NCBI RefSeq assembly: GCF_019511525.1
Contig: NZ_JAEUAT010000003.1
Coordinates: forward strand, 1-64,000
DNA: 64,000 bases
Reading direction: 5' to 3'
Source: Rhizobium cauense
GTDB lineage: Bacteria > Pseudomonadota > Alphaproteobacteria > Rhizobiales > Rhizobiaceae
Below are positions 37,593 to 46,472 of this stretch, in pieces. How positions within the stretch are numbered: position 1 is the stretch's first letter; every line of letters begins with the position of its first letter. Made by a program: the position numbers and the translations under genes. A model generated the notes under the pieces. It ran no database searches. It saw only the letters and a program-made list of their open reading frames with translations, and was not told where the DNA came from.

Positions 37593-39032
37593 ATGAGCAT
37601 TCCGGTTGAACAGGACTGGAGCCCGTACCTTTCGGTCAAAAGCGACCGGAAATGGTTCGGATTCAACAACGTTGCCATTACCTGGATCGCTGCAACGTCC
37701 GATCTGATCGTTCTTGTCGCGGCGAGCGCCGCCGGCTACCTGCTCTATGCACAGGCAGCTTTGGGGACTTTCGGCGACCTGTCGCTGTATGTCGGCATCG
37801 GCCTCCTGGTGGCGACCATCTTCGTACTGGCAATGGGAGGCGCCCATGCTTATCGGCCGGACGAGATCCTGGCATTCCGACGCCAGCTTCTGTTGATTTG
37901 CACACTCCTTCCGTCCGTTTTCCTGTTTCTCCTTGCCGTCGTTTTCTTCCTGAAGATCGGCGCGACAATTTCTCGCGGCGCAGTTACGACGACTGCGTTC
38001 CTCTCGATTGTCAGCCTGCTAGGGTTGCGATTGCTCTGGCACCGGCACCTCAGCCGGGCCATCGCGCGAGCGGCTTTCCCGACCCGCCGTGTGCTCCTGA
38101 TCTGCCCCAACGCGATGCCGACGGAATCTATTGCTGAAAGAGCAGCCCTAAGTGGCCTTTCCATAATGCACACGATGCGGCTCTCTGCGACAGATCCGGC
38201 GCCGCGCTATACGAGCGACGTCTTTGCAAACCACGGTATTGCGGATGTTGACGAGGTACTCGTCGCCTGGAGCGACTACGGCAATTTGCAGTCGCTGGAA
38301 AAGTGCCTGTTTGCTCTGCGCCAATTCTGCGTTCCGGTCAGCGTCATGTTCGACGGACTGGTCGGCGACATAGTCGAAGGCCTCACGCACAATGTCGGAG
38401 AACGCCGCGTGTTCCAGGCGCATCGCCCACCGCTTGATCTTTATGAACGGAGCCTCAAGAGAGCCTTCGACATCATATTCTCCATTAGCGCCCTCGTCGT
38501 AATGTTCCCGATCTGTGTTGCGGTGGCGATCGCGATCAAGTTTGACAGCCCGGGACCTGTCTTTTTTGCGCAAACGCGAAAGGGCTACAGCGGTCGCGCA
38601 TTTCGTATTTTGAAGTTTCGCAGCATGACGGTCATGGAAGATGCTTCCGACGTCCGCCAGGCAACCCGCCACGATCCGCGCGTTACGCGCGTTGGCAGCT
38701 TCATTCGTTCGACGAGTCTCGACGAACTGCCGCAGTTCTGGAACGTTCTTCGCGGAGACATGTCGGTCATCGGACCTCGCCCTCATGCGCTGGTACATGA
38801 CGATTTCTACGACGCGCTGATTGCCCAATACGCCTCACGCAGGCGCGTGAAACCGGGCCTCACGGGATGGGCACAGGTGAACGGATATAGAGGCGAGACG
38901 CCGACGGTCGACAGGATGGCGGAGCGTGTTCGCCACGACATCTGGTATATAAACAACTGGTCGCTCTGGCTTGACGTCAGAATAGTCTTTCTGACGGTGC
39001 TGGCGCTCAATGACCGTCGCAATGTCTACTAG
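37593..39032 (+). CDS. Polyprenyl-phosphate hexose-1-phosphate transferase (WcaJ/ExoY-like initiating enzyme)
   Basis: A 479-residue inner-membrane protein: four or five N-terminal membrane helices (about 25-130), a CoA-binding-like middle part, one further helix near 295 and the C-terminal catalytic domain. Catalytic motifs include KRAFDIIFSISALVVMFP, FRILKFRSM, RVTRVGSFIRSTSLDELPQ, GDMSVIGPRPH and KPGLTGWAQVNGYRGET, the standard signature of PHPT enzymes that load the first sugar phosphate onto undecaprenyl phosphate. ATG 37593 follows GAGGG by eight bases; the upstream TTG is unlikely. It sits just before rfbBDAC, suggesting use in a rhamnose-containing exopolysaccharide, O-antigen or capsule. 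No other glycosyltransferase, flippase or polymerase is nearby. Confidence 0.88.
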   Translation: MSIPVEQDWSPYLSVKSDRKWFGFNNVAITWIAATSDLIVLVAASAAGYLLYAQAALGTFGDLSLYVGIGLLVATIFVLAMGGAHAYRPDEILAFRRQLLLICTLLPSVFLFLLAVVFFLKIGATISRGAVTTTAFLSIVSLLGLRLLWHRHLSRAIARAAFPTRRVLLICPNAMPTESIAERAALSGLSIMHTMRLSATDPAPRYTSDVFANHGIADVDEVLVAWSDYGNLQSLEKCLFALRQFCVPVSVMFDGLVGDIVEGLTHNVGERRVFQAHRPPLDLYERSLKRAFDIIFSISALVVMFPICVAVAIAIKFDSPGPVFFAQTRKGYSGRAFRILKFRSMTVMEDASDVRQATRHDPRVTRVGSFIRSTSLDELPQFWNVLRGDMSVIGPRPHALVHDDFYDALIAQYASRRRVKPGLTGWAQVNGYRGETPTVDRMAERVRHDIWYINNWSLWLDVRIVFLTVLALNDRRNVY

Positions 39033-39081
39033 GTACCCATCACTAATTGGTTCTTGCGTTTGTTGGAGAGGTGCTTAGACG

Positions 39082-40131
39082 ATGATCTTGGTAACTGGCG
39101 GAGCCGGATTTATCGGTTCAAACTTCATTCTCGACTGGCTGGCAAATAGCGACGAATCTGTCGTGAACCTCGACGCGCTGACCTATGCCGGCAATATTGG
39201 GAACCTCAGTTCGCTGGCGGGCGACAGCAGACACATTTTCGTGCACGGGAGCATCAACGATAGCGCACTCGTTTCGAGCCTGCTCGAACGGCACAAGCCA
39301 AGGGCCGTTGTAAATTTTGCTGCTGAAAGTCATGTTGACCGCTCTATCCATGGACCGGAAGACTTCGTCCAAACGAACATCGTCGGGACTTTCCGCCTGC
39401 TCGAGGCGACTCTCGCCTACGTTGCCAAGCAGCCGGATCGTCAAAGCTTCCGTTTCCTTCATGTTTCGACCGACGAAGTGTTTGGCTCACTTAACGCGGA
39501 TGACCCGGCCTTCGACGAACGCTCCCAATATCAGCCCAACAGCCCCTATTCTGCCAGCAAGGCCGCCAGCGACCACATGGTCCGCGCCTATCACCACACG
39601 TACGGGCTCCCGGTTCTTACAACGAACTGCTCCAACAATTATGGCCCATATCATTTTCCCGAAAAGCTTATCCCGCTGGTGATCCACAACGCTCTCAAGG
39701 GTCGACCATTGCCGCTTTATGGCGACGGCAAGCAGATCCGCGACTGGCTTTACGTGAAAGATCATTGCCGCGCGCTACAGCGGGTCCTGGAGGCGGGTAT
39801 TCCCGGGCAGACATACAATATAGGCGGCTTTAACGAACGGACAAATTTGGACGTCGTTACCATGGTGTGCGACGTCCTCGACGAACTCGCGCCAAAGCCC
39901 GAAGGCGGTGCCTACAAGGATCAGATCATCTTCGTCGCCGACCGTCCCGGCCACGACAGGCGCTACGCAATCAACGCTGGAAGGATCGAGGCGGAATTGG
40001 GCTGGCGACCGGCGGAAACGCTGGAGAGCGGCATCCGGCAAACGGTTCGCTGGTACCTCGACAACCCCGATTGGGTAACCGCAGTCACATCGGGTAGCTA
40101 CCGCACCTGGATCGCAAAGCAATACGCATGA
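39082..40131 (+). CDS. rfbB: dTDP-glucose 4,6-dehydratase
   Basis: A 349-residue extended SDR enzyme. The NAD motif TGGAGFIGSN is at the N-terminus, HVSTDEVFG near residue 130, and the catalytic YxxxK is Tyr156/Lys160 in PNSPYSASKAASDHMV. Length and motifs are standard for RfbB/RmlB, which makes dTDP-4-keto-6-deoxyglucose, the second step of dTDP-L-rhamnose synthesis. GGAGAGG precedes the ATG. The stop overlaps the rfbD start (ATGA), so the four rfb genes are translationally linked. Confidence 0.95.
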   Translation: MILVTGGAGFIGSNFILDWLANSDESVVNLDALTYAGNIGNLSSLAGDSRHIFVHGSINDSALVSSLLERHKPRAVVNFAAESHVDRSIHGPEDFVQTNIVGTFRLLEATLAYVAKQPDRQSFRFLHVSTDEVFGSLNADDPAFDERSQYQPNSPYSASKAASDHMVRAYHHTYGLPVLTTNCSNNYGPYHFPEKLIPLVIHNALKGRPLPLYGDGKQIRDWLYVKDHCRALQRVLEAGIPGQTYNIGGFNERTNLDVVTMVCDVLDELAPKPEGGAYKDQIIFVADRPGHDRRYAINAGRIEAELGWRPAETLESGIRQTVRWYLDNPDWVTAVTSGSYRTWIAKQYA

Positions 40132-41027
40132 ACATTCTTCTCCTCGGCAAGAACGGCCAGATCGGCCGGGAACTACAGCGTACTCTGCTACCGCTCGGCT
40201 CGGTTACTGCGCTGGGGCGTGACGCCTTCGACATGGAGGCCCCAAACGCCGTTGCCGCAGCGCTGCGAGATCATTCACCAGATCTGATCGTCAACGCGGC
40301 GGCGTGGACACAAGTCGATCGGGCGGAAACGTCTGCCGATGCGGCGTTTCGCATCAACGCTGACGCCGTCGGAACCATTGCACAGTACGCTCGTGAGCGC
40401 GGAGCCACGCTCCTACATTACTCGACGGACTACGTGTTCGACGGCAAAAAGCAAACACCATATGTCGAAACCGACGAGGCAAATCCGCTGAATGTCTATG
40501 GGCGGTCAAAGCGAGCGGGCGAGCAGGCGTTGGAGGCCTCAGGCTGCAAGTTCGTCCTGCTGCGCACCAGCTGGGTTTTTTCAGCAGAAGGAACCAATTT
40601 CATCAACACCATTCTTCGGCTTGCGCGCGAGCGTGAGAACCTTCGGATCGTCGCTGATCAGTTTGGTGCTCCAACGTCTGCGGAACTGATCGCGGACGTT
40701 ACGGCACTGGCGGTGGCCGCGCATCGCCGCAATGAGCTTGCCGGTGGTATCTATCATCTTGCGGCACGAGGTCGGACGAGCTGGCATGAGCTTGCCTGCT
40801 ACGTCGTCAAGCGAGCTCGTGGTATTGGCTTTCAGCTCATGGCCGACGTCGAGGATATCGAGCCGATTGCAACGGAAGACTATCCGCTGCCGGCCATGCG
40901 CCCAAGGAACTCCCTGCTCAACAGCAATGCGCTTACCCGTGGCCTTGGCCTGGACCTACCGGATTGGACCGTCCACGTGGACAGGATGCTTCAACAACTT
41001 CGAAAGCGGGGGGGCAGAGGTGACTAG
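40128..41027 (+). CDS. rfbD: dTDP-4-dehydrorhamnose reductase
   Basis: A 299-residue SDR enzyme with the N-terminal [13 protein letters not shown] nucleotide-binding motif, STDYVFDG near residue 101 and [14 protein letters not shown] carrying the YxxxK pair. It performs the last step to dTDP-L-rhamnose using NAD(P)H. Its 3' end overlaps the GTG start of rfbA by 8 bp. Confidence 0.94.
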   Translation: MNILLLGKNGQIGRELQRTLLPLGSVTALGRDAFDMEAPNAVAAALRDHSPDLIVNAAAWTQVDRAETSADAAFRINADAVGTIAQYARERGATLLHYSTDYVFDGKKQTPYVETDEANPLNVYGRSKRAGEQALEASGCKFVLLRTSWVFSAEGTNFINTILRLARERENLRIVADQFGAPTSAELIADVTALAVAAHRRNELAGGIYHLAARGRTSWHELACYVVKRARGIGFQLMADVEDIEPIATEDYPLPAMRPRNSLLNSNALTRGLGLDLPDWTVHVDRMLQQLRKRGGRGD

Positions 41028-41904
41028 AAAAGGCATTGTGCTTGCTGGCGGTTCCGGCACACGGCTTCACCCGGCGACACTGGCGATCAGCAAGCAGCTT
41101 CTGCCGGTATTCGACAAGCCGATGATCTACTATCCACTGAGCACCCTGATGCTTGCCGGCATTCGGGATATTCTCATAATATCGACACCGCAGGATACGC
41201 CGCGCTTCGAAGCATTGCTTGGAAGCGGACAACAGTGGGGCGTCAACTTCTCCTATGCCGTTCAACCGTCGCCCGACGGCCTAGCCCAAGCATTTATCAT
41301 TGGCGAGGAGTTTCTCGCCGGATCGCCATCGGCGCTCGTGCTCGGCGACAACATCTTCTACGGACATGACCTGCCGCTACTGTTGCGAAATGGCATGTCG
41401 CGTGATGCCGGCGCTACGGTCTTTGCTTATCATGTCCTTGATCCGGAGCGCTACGGCGTCGTCGAATTCGATAGAGCAAACAAGGCGCTTTCAATCGAGG
41501 AGAAACCCGAACGGCCCAAATCGAACTTCGCCGTTACGGGCCTCTACTTCTACGACGAGCGCGCGGTCGATATCGCCAAGGAACTCCGACCGTCGCCAAG
41601 GGGTGAGCTTGAGATAACCGACCTCAACAGCCGCTACCTGGAGGACGGCAGCCTGACCGTGGAAATCATGGGGCGTGGCTACGCATGGCTCGACACAGGA
41701 ACCCATGACTCGCTGCTTGATGCAGGACAGTTCATTTCGACACTGGAGCACCGCCAAGGGCTCAAGGTCTCATGCCCGGAAGAAATTGCGTTCCGCAACG
41801 GCTGGATTGACAGTGCTCACCTCGAACGTCTGGCGACGCCCCTTGCCAAGAGCGGATACGGCAAATACCTGATGCGGTTGGTAGCGGAGGCTCACGCTCA
41901 ATGA
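41020..41904 (+). CDS. rfbA: Glucose-1-phosphate thymidylyltransferase
   Basis: A 294-residue nucleotidyltransferase with the signature [20 protein letters not shown], the [20 protein letters not shown] segment, LGDNIFYG, and [15 protein letters not shown]. It makes dTDP-glucose from dTTP and glucose-1-phosphate. The frame is open far upstream, but GTG 41020, preceded by GGCAGAGG and giving the family's normal length, is the sensible start. The stop overlaps the rfbC start (ATGA). Confidence 0.95.
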   Translation: MTRKGIVLAGGSGTRLHPATLAISKQLLPVFDKPMIYYPLSTLMLAGIRDILIISTPQDTPRFEALLGSGQQWGVNFSYAVQPSPDGLAQAFIIGEEFLAGSPSALVLGDNIFYGHDLPLLLRNGMSRDAGATVFAYHVLDPERYGVVEFDRANKALSIEEKPERPKSNFAVTGLYFYDERAVDIAKELRPSPRGELEITDLNSRYLEDGSLTVEIMGRGYAWLDTGTHDSLLDAGQFISTLEHRQGLKVSCPEEIAFRNGWIDSAHLERLATPLAKSGYGKYLMRLVAEAHAQ

Positions 41905-42458
41905 AGGCGATATCGCTTGCGATCCCCGAAGTGCTGCAGATCGAGCCTGCAGTCTTTGGCGACGATCGCGGTTTCTTCTTCGAAAGCTTTAATCAGGCCA
42001 GATTCAACGCGCTCATCGGCCGTGATGTGAACTTCGTGCAGGACAATCACTCAAAATCGGCAAGAAACGTGCTTCGAGGACTTCATTACCAGGTCAAGCA
42101 GCCTCAGGGAAAGCTGGTACGGGTCATTGAAGGCGAGGTGTTTGACGTGGCTGTTGATTTGCGCAGGTTGTCGCCGACCTATGGCAACTGGGTCGGGGTA
42201 ACACTGTCGGCCGAGAACAAGCGGCAGGTATGGATCCCGGAAGGCTTTGCGCATGGCTTTCTCGTTCTCTCCAAATCAGCGCAGTTCCTCTACAAGACGA
42301 CCGACTTTTACTCCCCGGAAAACGAGCGGGCGATTGCGTGGAACGACCCCCAGCTGAACATCAACTGGCCCATCGAAACGGACCCGATACTGTCGAAAAA
42401 GGACGCAACAGCACCAACGCTGCGAGATGCGGAAGCCTTCACCGATCCAGTTTCCTGA
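41901..42458 (+). CDS. rfbC: dTDP-4-dehydrorhamnose 3,5-epimerase
   Basis: A 185-residue cupin-type epimerase. It shows [35 protein letters not shown] with the catalytic histidine, [16 protein letters not shown] and [13 protein letters not shown]. It completes the RfbBDAC set, so the window encodes the whole route from glucose-1-phosphate to dTDP-L-rhamnose. A 78-bp gap separates it from the VanZ-like gene. Confidence 0.95.
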   Translation: MKAISLAIPEVLQIEPAVFGDDRGFFFESFNQARFNALIGRDVNFVQDNHSKSARNVLRGLHYQVKQPQGKLVRVIEGEVFDVAVDLRRLSPTYGNWVGVTLSAENKRQVWIPEGFAHGFLVLSKSAQFLYKTTDFYSPENERAIAWNDPQLNINWPIETDPILSKKDATAPTLRDAEAFTDPVS

Positions 42459-42536
42459 CCGCCTTGGTCGCGTGGTTGAAACTTTGCGGCCGCTCCTGCA
42501 TGGTCCTGCAAGCGCGCCGACAAGAGGATATGCAGA

Positions 42537-42911
42537 GTGCAAGAGCCGATTGCCCATGGTTTAGACATGGTTGTCATCGCGCAAGCGATCGCATGGCTAC
42601 TGCTTGCTTTAATACTCTTCGTCACAATTTCCCCCATTCAACTGCGCCCACCGACGATCACTCGCGTCAACCTCGACAGGAGCCTGGCGTTTGCGGCGAT
42701 GACGTTCTTCTTTGTGACAGGCTTTCCCGGCTCTGAGGCACTGGTTGCAACCGCTTGCGTGATCGGCGCTGGTCTTTCCGAAGTGCTACAGATGCTTTCG
42801 CCATCACGTCATGCGCGGCTGCCCGACGCGATGGCCAAATCCCTTGGTGCAGCTGCAGGCGCCGTTATCGCGGTGGCGGTATTGGCGACATCCCGTATTT
42901 TCGAGCTCTAG
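42537..42911 (+). CDS. VanZ-like small membrane protein
   Basis: A 124-residue protein with about four predicted membrane segments (AIAWLLLALILFVTISP, LAFAAMTFFFVTGFP, LVATACVIGAGLSEVLQ, AAAGAVIAVAVLA) and the VanZ-family pattern of an acidic residue in SEVLQ followed by RHARLPDAMAKSLGAAAG. Rhizobial exopolysaccharide clusters often carry such a gene, but its function is unknown. The GTG start has AAGAGGAT seven bases upstream; ATG 42567 is an alternative. Confidence 0.72.
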   Translation: MQEPIAHGLDMVVIAQAIAWLLLALILFVTISPIQLRPPTITRVNLDRSLAFAAMTFFFVTGFPGSEALVATACVIGAGLSEVLQMLSPSRHARLPDAMAKSLGAAAGAVIAVAVLATSRIFEL

Positions 42912-43025
42912 GTCATCGGACATGCACCGCCGCCTGCCCACCCAGATCGCAAGGGTGCTTTGCGGAACTGTTTTAGTGTGGCAGATAGGGAAACAAGCGT
43001 TCAATCGGGAGGAAGATTGCCGCAA

Positions 43026-44063
43026 ATGAAGGGAATTCGCCAACTCGCCAAGCATCTCGATGTCTCGATCGGGACAGTCTCGCGTGCGCTTAACGGCAGG
43101 CCCGATGTCAACGAAGAGACACGCAAGCGTGTCCTTGCGGCGGCCGAAGAGCTTGGCTATGTGGCCAACCAGTCCGGTCGAAGTCTGCGCCAGGGCACTA
43201 CGAATGTTATTGGCCTGATGATCGAATCCAGCAAGGAGACGGTCGAAAACAGCGACAACTTCTTCCTTGGCGTCACTGGCGGTCTCCAGAGCGTACTGTC
43301 TCGTCACAAGCTCGATCTGCTCATGCTTCCGTGCCCGAATGACGAAGACCCCCACGAGTATCTGAAGCGGATGGTTGCGCGGCGGATCGTCGACGCAATG
43401 ATCATCTCGGCCACGCAGCGCGTCGACAAGCGCATCGATCTCCTTGTGAAAGCCAAGATCCCGTTTGTAGCGCTCGGCCGCAGTACATCCGGCGGCAACC
43501 ACACCTGGATCGACCTCGACTTTGAAGGTGTCGCTGCTCGCGCGGTCGATCGCCTGGTGTCAAAGGGGCATCGCCGGATCGCCATCGCCGCGCCATCCAA
43601 CGACATAAACCTCGGTTACATCTTTGTGGATGCCTACCGGGACGCGCTGGAGCGGCACGGCATTGCGTTCGACCCCTCGCTGGTCATCCGCGTCAAATCG
43701 AGCGAGCAAGGCGGCTACCAGGCGGGCCATGAAATGCTTCGTCTCGACAGCAAGCCGACAGCAATCATCCTCATTTACGAGCTCATGGCGATTGGCCTTT
43801 ATCGTCGCCTCAATGAGGCAGGGCTCGTCCCCGGCCGCGACCTTGCCGTCATCGGTTTTCGCGAAGAGCCGCGCGGTAAGTTTCTGCAGCCTTCCCTTAC
43901 ATGCTTCCGGATGTCGCTACGAGATCTCGGGGTCGAACTTGCCGAAACCTTGCTTGCGACAATGCCCGCGTATGGAGAGCACTACCCAAAGGGTGCACGC
44001 AATACGATCTGGCCCCTTGAGCTTGTTCCGGGTGAGAGCGACGCCTTCTCTCTCGACGAGTAG
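43026..44063 (+). CDS. LacI-family transcriptional repressor of the adjacent sugar operon
   Basis: A 345-residue protein with an N-terminal LacI helix-turn-helix and hinge (residues 3-60; IRQLAKHLDVSIGTVSRALN, then YVANQSGRSLRQG) and a periplasmic-binding-protein-like sensor domain. The frame is open 66 bp upstream, but ATG 43026 with GGGAGGAAG nine bases before it gives the canonical LacI N-terminus. The tandem palindromes found 315-350 bp downstream, in front of the sugar operon, are probably its operators. The inducer is likely the transported sugar or its first metabolite. Confidence 0.92.
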   Translation: MKGIRQLAKHLDVSIGTVSRALNGRPDVNEETRKRVLAAAEELGYVANQSGRSLRQGTTNVIGLMIESSKETVENSDNFFLGVTGGLQSVLSRHKLDLLMLPCPNDEDPHEYLKRMVARRIVDAMIISATQRVDKRIDLLVKAKIPFVALGRSTSGGNHTWIDLDFEGVAARAVDRLVSKGHRRIAIAAPSNDINLGYIFVDAYRDALERHGIAFDPSLVIRVKSSEQGGYQAGHEMLRLDSKPTAIILIYELMAIGLYRRLNEAGLVPGRDLAVIGFREEPRGKFLQPSLTCFRMSLRDLGVELAETLLATMPAYGEHYPKGARNTIWPLELVPGESDAFSLDE

Positions 44064-44368
44064 ACACAGGAGCCTCGGCGCAGCATTGCGGCTTTGCTTC
44101 TTATTGATGGAGCGAGGACTGGCGACGGACCGAGACCGATTGTTGAACGATGCAGGGGCGCACGATGAAACGTTTGCTTTGCCTTCTCGGGCTCCAGCCG
44201 GCGCACTGCGTTTTTTTTTGGCGCAGAAAGGCCGGCGCGGACAACCTGACCCGAAGCTGCCAATGAAAATCTCTGAAAGTTTTTTTACGCTGCAGTGCAG
44301 CGCCACCCCTCCTAAGGTGCCGCATTCTCAGGTGTTTTTCGCAGCATTTTGCACCAGATTGCGCGGTA
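44064..44368. other. Spacer between repressor gene and sugar operon promoter
   Basis: No gene is supported in these 305 bp. There is a run of nine or ten Ts near 44210, a run of seven Ts at 44280-44286 and a 15-bp palindrome at 44288-44302 (arms CGCTGCA/TGCAGCG). The Ts precede the palindrome rather than follow it, so it is not a forward terminator. The role is unknown. Confidence 0.4.
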
Positions 44369-44398
44369 TTGACACCAGGAAACGTTTCCGCTTAGTAT
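44369..44398 (+). promoter_or_regulatory. Predicted sigma-70-type promoter of the sugar operon
   Basis: TTGACA at 44369-44374 is a perfect -35 hexamer. An 18-bp spacer leads to TAGTAT (44393-44398), an acceptable -10. Transcription would begin near 44405, about 55 bp before the first start codon. Both operator palindromes overlap this promoter. Confidence 0.7.
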
Positions 44399-44411
44399 CG
44401 TAAACGTTTAC
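44378..44411. promoter_or_regulatory. Two tandem LacI-type operators
   Basis: Two perfect 12-bp palindromes with the CG-centred LacI/GalR core: GGAAACGTTTCC at 44378-44389 and GTAAACGTTTAC at 44400-44411. Their centres are 22 bp apart, two helical turns, so bound dimers would lie on the same DNA face. One sits between -35 and -10, the other over the start point, as expected for repression by the upstream LacI-type protein. Confidence 0.85.
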
Positions 44412-44459
44412 GGGATGCGTTTCGGGAGGAAAGCCGGAAACGATCCATCGGAGGAAATC

Positions 44460-45494
44460 GTGATTTTGAATGCCGTTCTATGCGGGTGCGGAGCCATGTC
44501 CAAAGGCTGGTTGCGCGCCATCAAGGAAACCCCGGCTCTTGCGGCCGCCATTGAAATCAGGGGCCTTGTCGACGTCAATCCGACGGCCGCCGAAGCACTC
44601 GCTGCCGAGTTCGGTCTTGAGGGCGCCGTGATCGGCAGCGATCTGGCCGACGTCATCGCCAAGTCGAACGCCGATATTGTCTTCGACGTCGTTATTCCGA
44701 CGGCACGTTTCAACGTCGTCTCCACGGCGATGAAAGCGGGCTGCCACGTTCTCAGCGAAAAGCCGATGGCAACTTCGCTTGCCGAAGGTGCCGCTCTGAT
44801 CGATCTCGCCGCCGAAACCGGCAAAATTCACGCCATCATTCAGAACCGCCGCTTCATCTCTGGCGTACGCCGCATGCGTCGCTTCGTCGAGAGCGGAGCA
44901 ATCGGCGATCTGACTGCCATCCATTGCGACTTCTTCCTCGGTCCGCATTTCGGCGGTTTCCGCGAGGAAATGGACAACGTCCTGTTGCTCGACATGGCGA
45001 TCCATACCTTCGACGCCGCCCGCTATGTGGCAGACAAGAAGCCGCTCGCCGTCTATTGCGTCGAGCGCAATCCGGCCGGTTCCTGGTACAAGCATGGCGC
45101 CTCCGCCAATGCGACCTTCGAATTTTCCGACGACGTCGTCTTCACCTACCGCGGCTCCTGGTGTGCCGAAGGCGAGCGCACCAGCTGGGAAAGCGAATGG
45201 CGCCTCGTCGGCTCCAAGGGAATGTTGACCTGGGACGGCGGCGATACCTTCAATGCGGCCGTCGCCGGCACGGAGCCGGGTCTCTTGCATGGCTTTGCGC
45301 CCGTAAACGTTCCCGAGCCCGCGCATGAAGAAGAGACGCATGGCCACGCCAGCGTCATCGCAAGCTTCGTCGAGGCGATCAAGACGGGCAAGCGGCCCGA
45401 GACCGCCAGCTCGGACAATATAAGAAGCCTCGCCATGGTTTTCGGCGCGATCGAAAGCGCCAAGACCGGCAAGCGCATCGAAATTTCAGCATAA
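44460..45494 (+). CDS. Gfo/Idh/MocA-family sugar oxidoreductase
   Basis: A 344-residue NAD(P)-dependent dehydrogenase. An N-terminal Rossmann fold (VLCGCGAMSKGWLRAI), the EKPMA motif with the catalytic lysine near residue 100, and MAIHTFDAARY in the C-terminal domain are typical of the family, which oxidises sugars, sugar acids or inositols. GTG 44460 with GGAGG five bases upstream is chosen; an in-frame ATG at 44415 lies too near the operator. It is the first gene of the operon, 10 bp ahead of the isomerase. The substrate cannot be told from sequence. Confidence 0.88.
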   Translation: MILNAVLCGCGAMSKGWLRAIKETPALAAAIEIRGLVDVNPTAAEALAAEFGLEGAVIGSDLADVIAKSNADIVFDVVIPTARFNVVSTAMKAGCHVLSEKPMATSLAEGAALIDLAAETGKIHAIIQNRRFISGVRRMRRFVESGAIGDLTAIHCDFFLGPHFGGFREEMDNVLLLDMAIHTFDAARYVADKKPLAVYCVERNPAGSWYKHGASANATFEFSDDVVFTYRGSWCAEGERTSWESEWRLVGSKGMLTWDGGDTFNAAVAGTEPGLLHGFAPVNVPEPAHEEETHGHASVIASFVEAIKTGKRPETASSDNIRSLAMVFGAIESAKTGKRIEISA

Positions 45495-45504
45495 GGAAGA
45501 CATT

Positions 45505-46407
45505 GTGAGCAACCCCGCCAAGTCTATTCGTGTAGGTACCATGGTCAGCGCCTCCAAGGGCGGTGCCGACAAGCGCATCGGTCAGATTGCCGACATGGGT
45601 TTCGAGAGCTTTGAGCCCTTCTTCTGGCAGACAACGAATGGCCAGGATCTGGCCGAACTCGGCAAGCGCTGCGTCGATGCCATCGGTGAGCGCGATATCA
45701 CCATCTCGACGCTCGGCATGTTCGGCAATCCGCTTGAGACGACCGACATCGACCTGCAGACGCTGCAGGGCTGGAAAGACTGCATCGACAATGCGCACCA
45801 TTTCGGTGCGACATGCATTGCCGGCTTTACCGGTCGCATTCGCAACAAGCCGCTGACAGAGAGCCTGCCGCGGTATAAGGAAATCTGGAGCGAGCTTGCC
45901 AAGCGAGCGGCCGACAAGGGCGTCAAGATCGCCTTCGAAAACTGCGCCATGGATGGCAATTGGGCGACCGGTGACTGGAACATCGCGCACAACCCTGACG
46001 CCTGGGAACTGATCTTCAACGAAACGCCCGACGATCACATTGGCCTTGAGTGGGAACCCTGCCACCAGATGGTCTATCTGATCGAGCCGCTGCCGCAGAT
46101 TCGCAAATGGGCCAAGAAGATCTTCCACGTGCACGGCAAGGACGCGACGATCCGATGGGATGTCATCAAGGAACACGGCATTTTCGGCAAGGAGAAATTC
46201 GTCTTCATGCGCACGCCCGGCTTCGGTGACAGCAACTGGACGGACATCATTTCGGAACTGCGTCTTGCCGGCTGGTCCGGTTCGATCGATATCGAAGGTT
46301 GGCACGATCCGGTTTACCGCGATGCGCTCGAAATGACGGGCCAGGTCTACGCCCTCAACCACCTCAAGCATGCCCGGGGCGGCGATTTCGTCGTTGATCC
46401 GGTTTGA
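45505..46407 (+). CDS. Sugar phosphate isomerase/epimerase, xylose-isomerase-like TIM barrel
   Basis: A 300-residue AP-endonuclease-2-like barrel. Likely metal/substrate residues lie in KIAFENCAMDGNW, GLEWEPCHQM, FHVHGKDATI and SIDIEGWHDP, matching the Glu/Asp/His pattern of IolE/IolI and 3-keto-sugar isomerases. With the Gfo/Idh enzyme it suggests oxidation of a sugar to a keto form followed by isomerisation or epimerisation. It starts at GTG behind AAGGAAG. Confidence 0.87.
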   Translation: MSNPAKSIRVGTMVSASKGGADKRIGQIADMGFESFEPFFWQTTNGQDLAELGKRCVDAIGERDITISTLGMFGNPLETTDIDLQTLQGWKDCIDNAHHFGATCIAGFTGRIRNKPLTESLPRYKEIWSELAKRAADKGVKIAFENCAMDGNWATGDWNIAHNPDAWELIFNETPDDHIGLEWEPCHQMVYLIEPLPQIRKWAKKIFHVHGKDATIRWDVIKEHGIFGKEKFVFMRTPGFGDSNWTDIISELRLAGWSGSIDIEGWHDPVYRDALEMTGQVYALNHLKHARGGDFVVDPV

Positions 46408-46472
46408 TGGCATCGTGGCCGGCGAAGAGGAATCGCCGGCTTCCGACAGGATAACCACAAAGGAGGAGAACT

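Noticed and set aside
40732..41019. N-terminal extension of RfbA
   Set aside because: It overlaps rfbD in another frame and would add 96 residues absent from the family; GTG 41020 gives normal length.
44280..44302. T-run plus palindrome as a forward terminator of the repressor gene
   Set aside because: The T-run comes before the palindrome on the plus strand, the wrong order for an intrinsic terminator.
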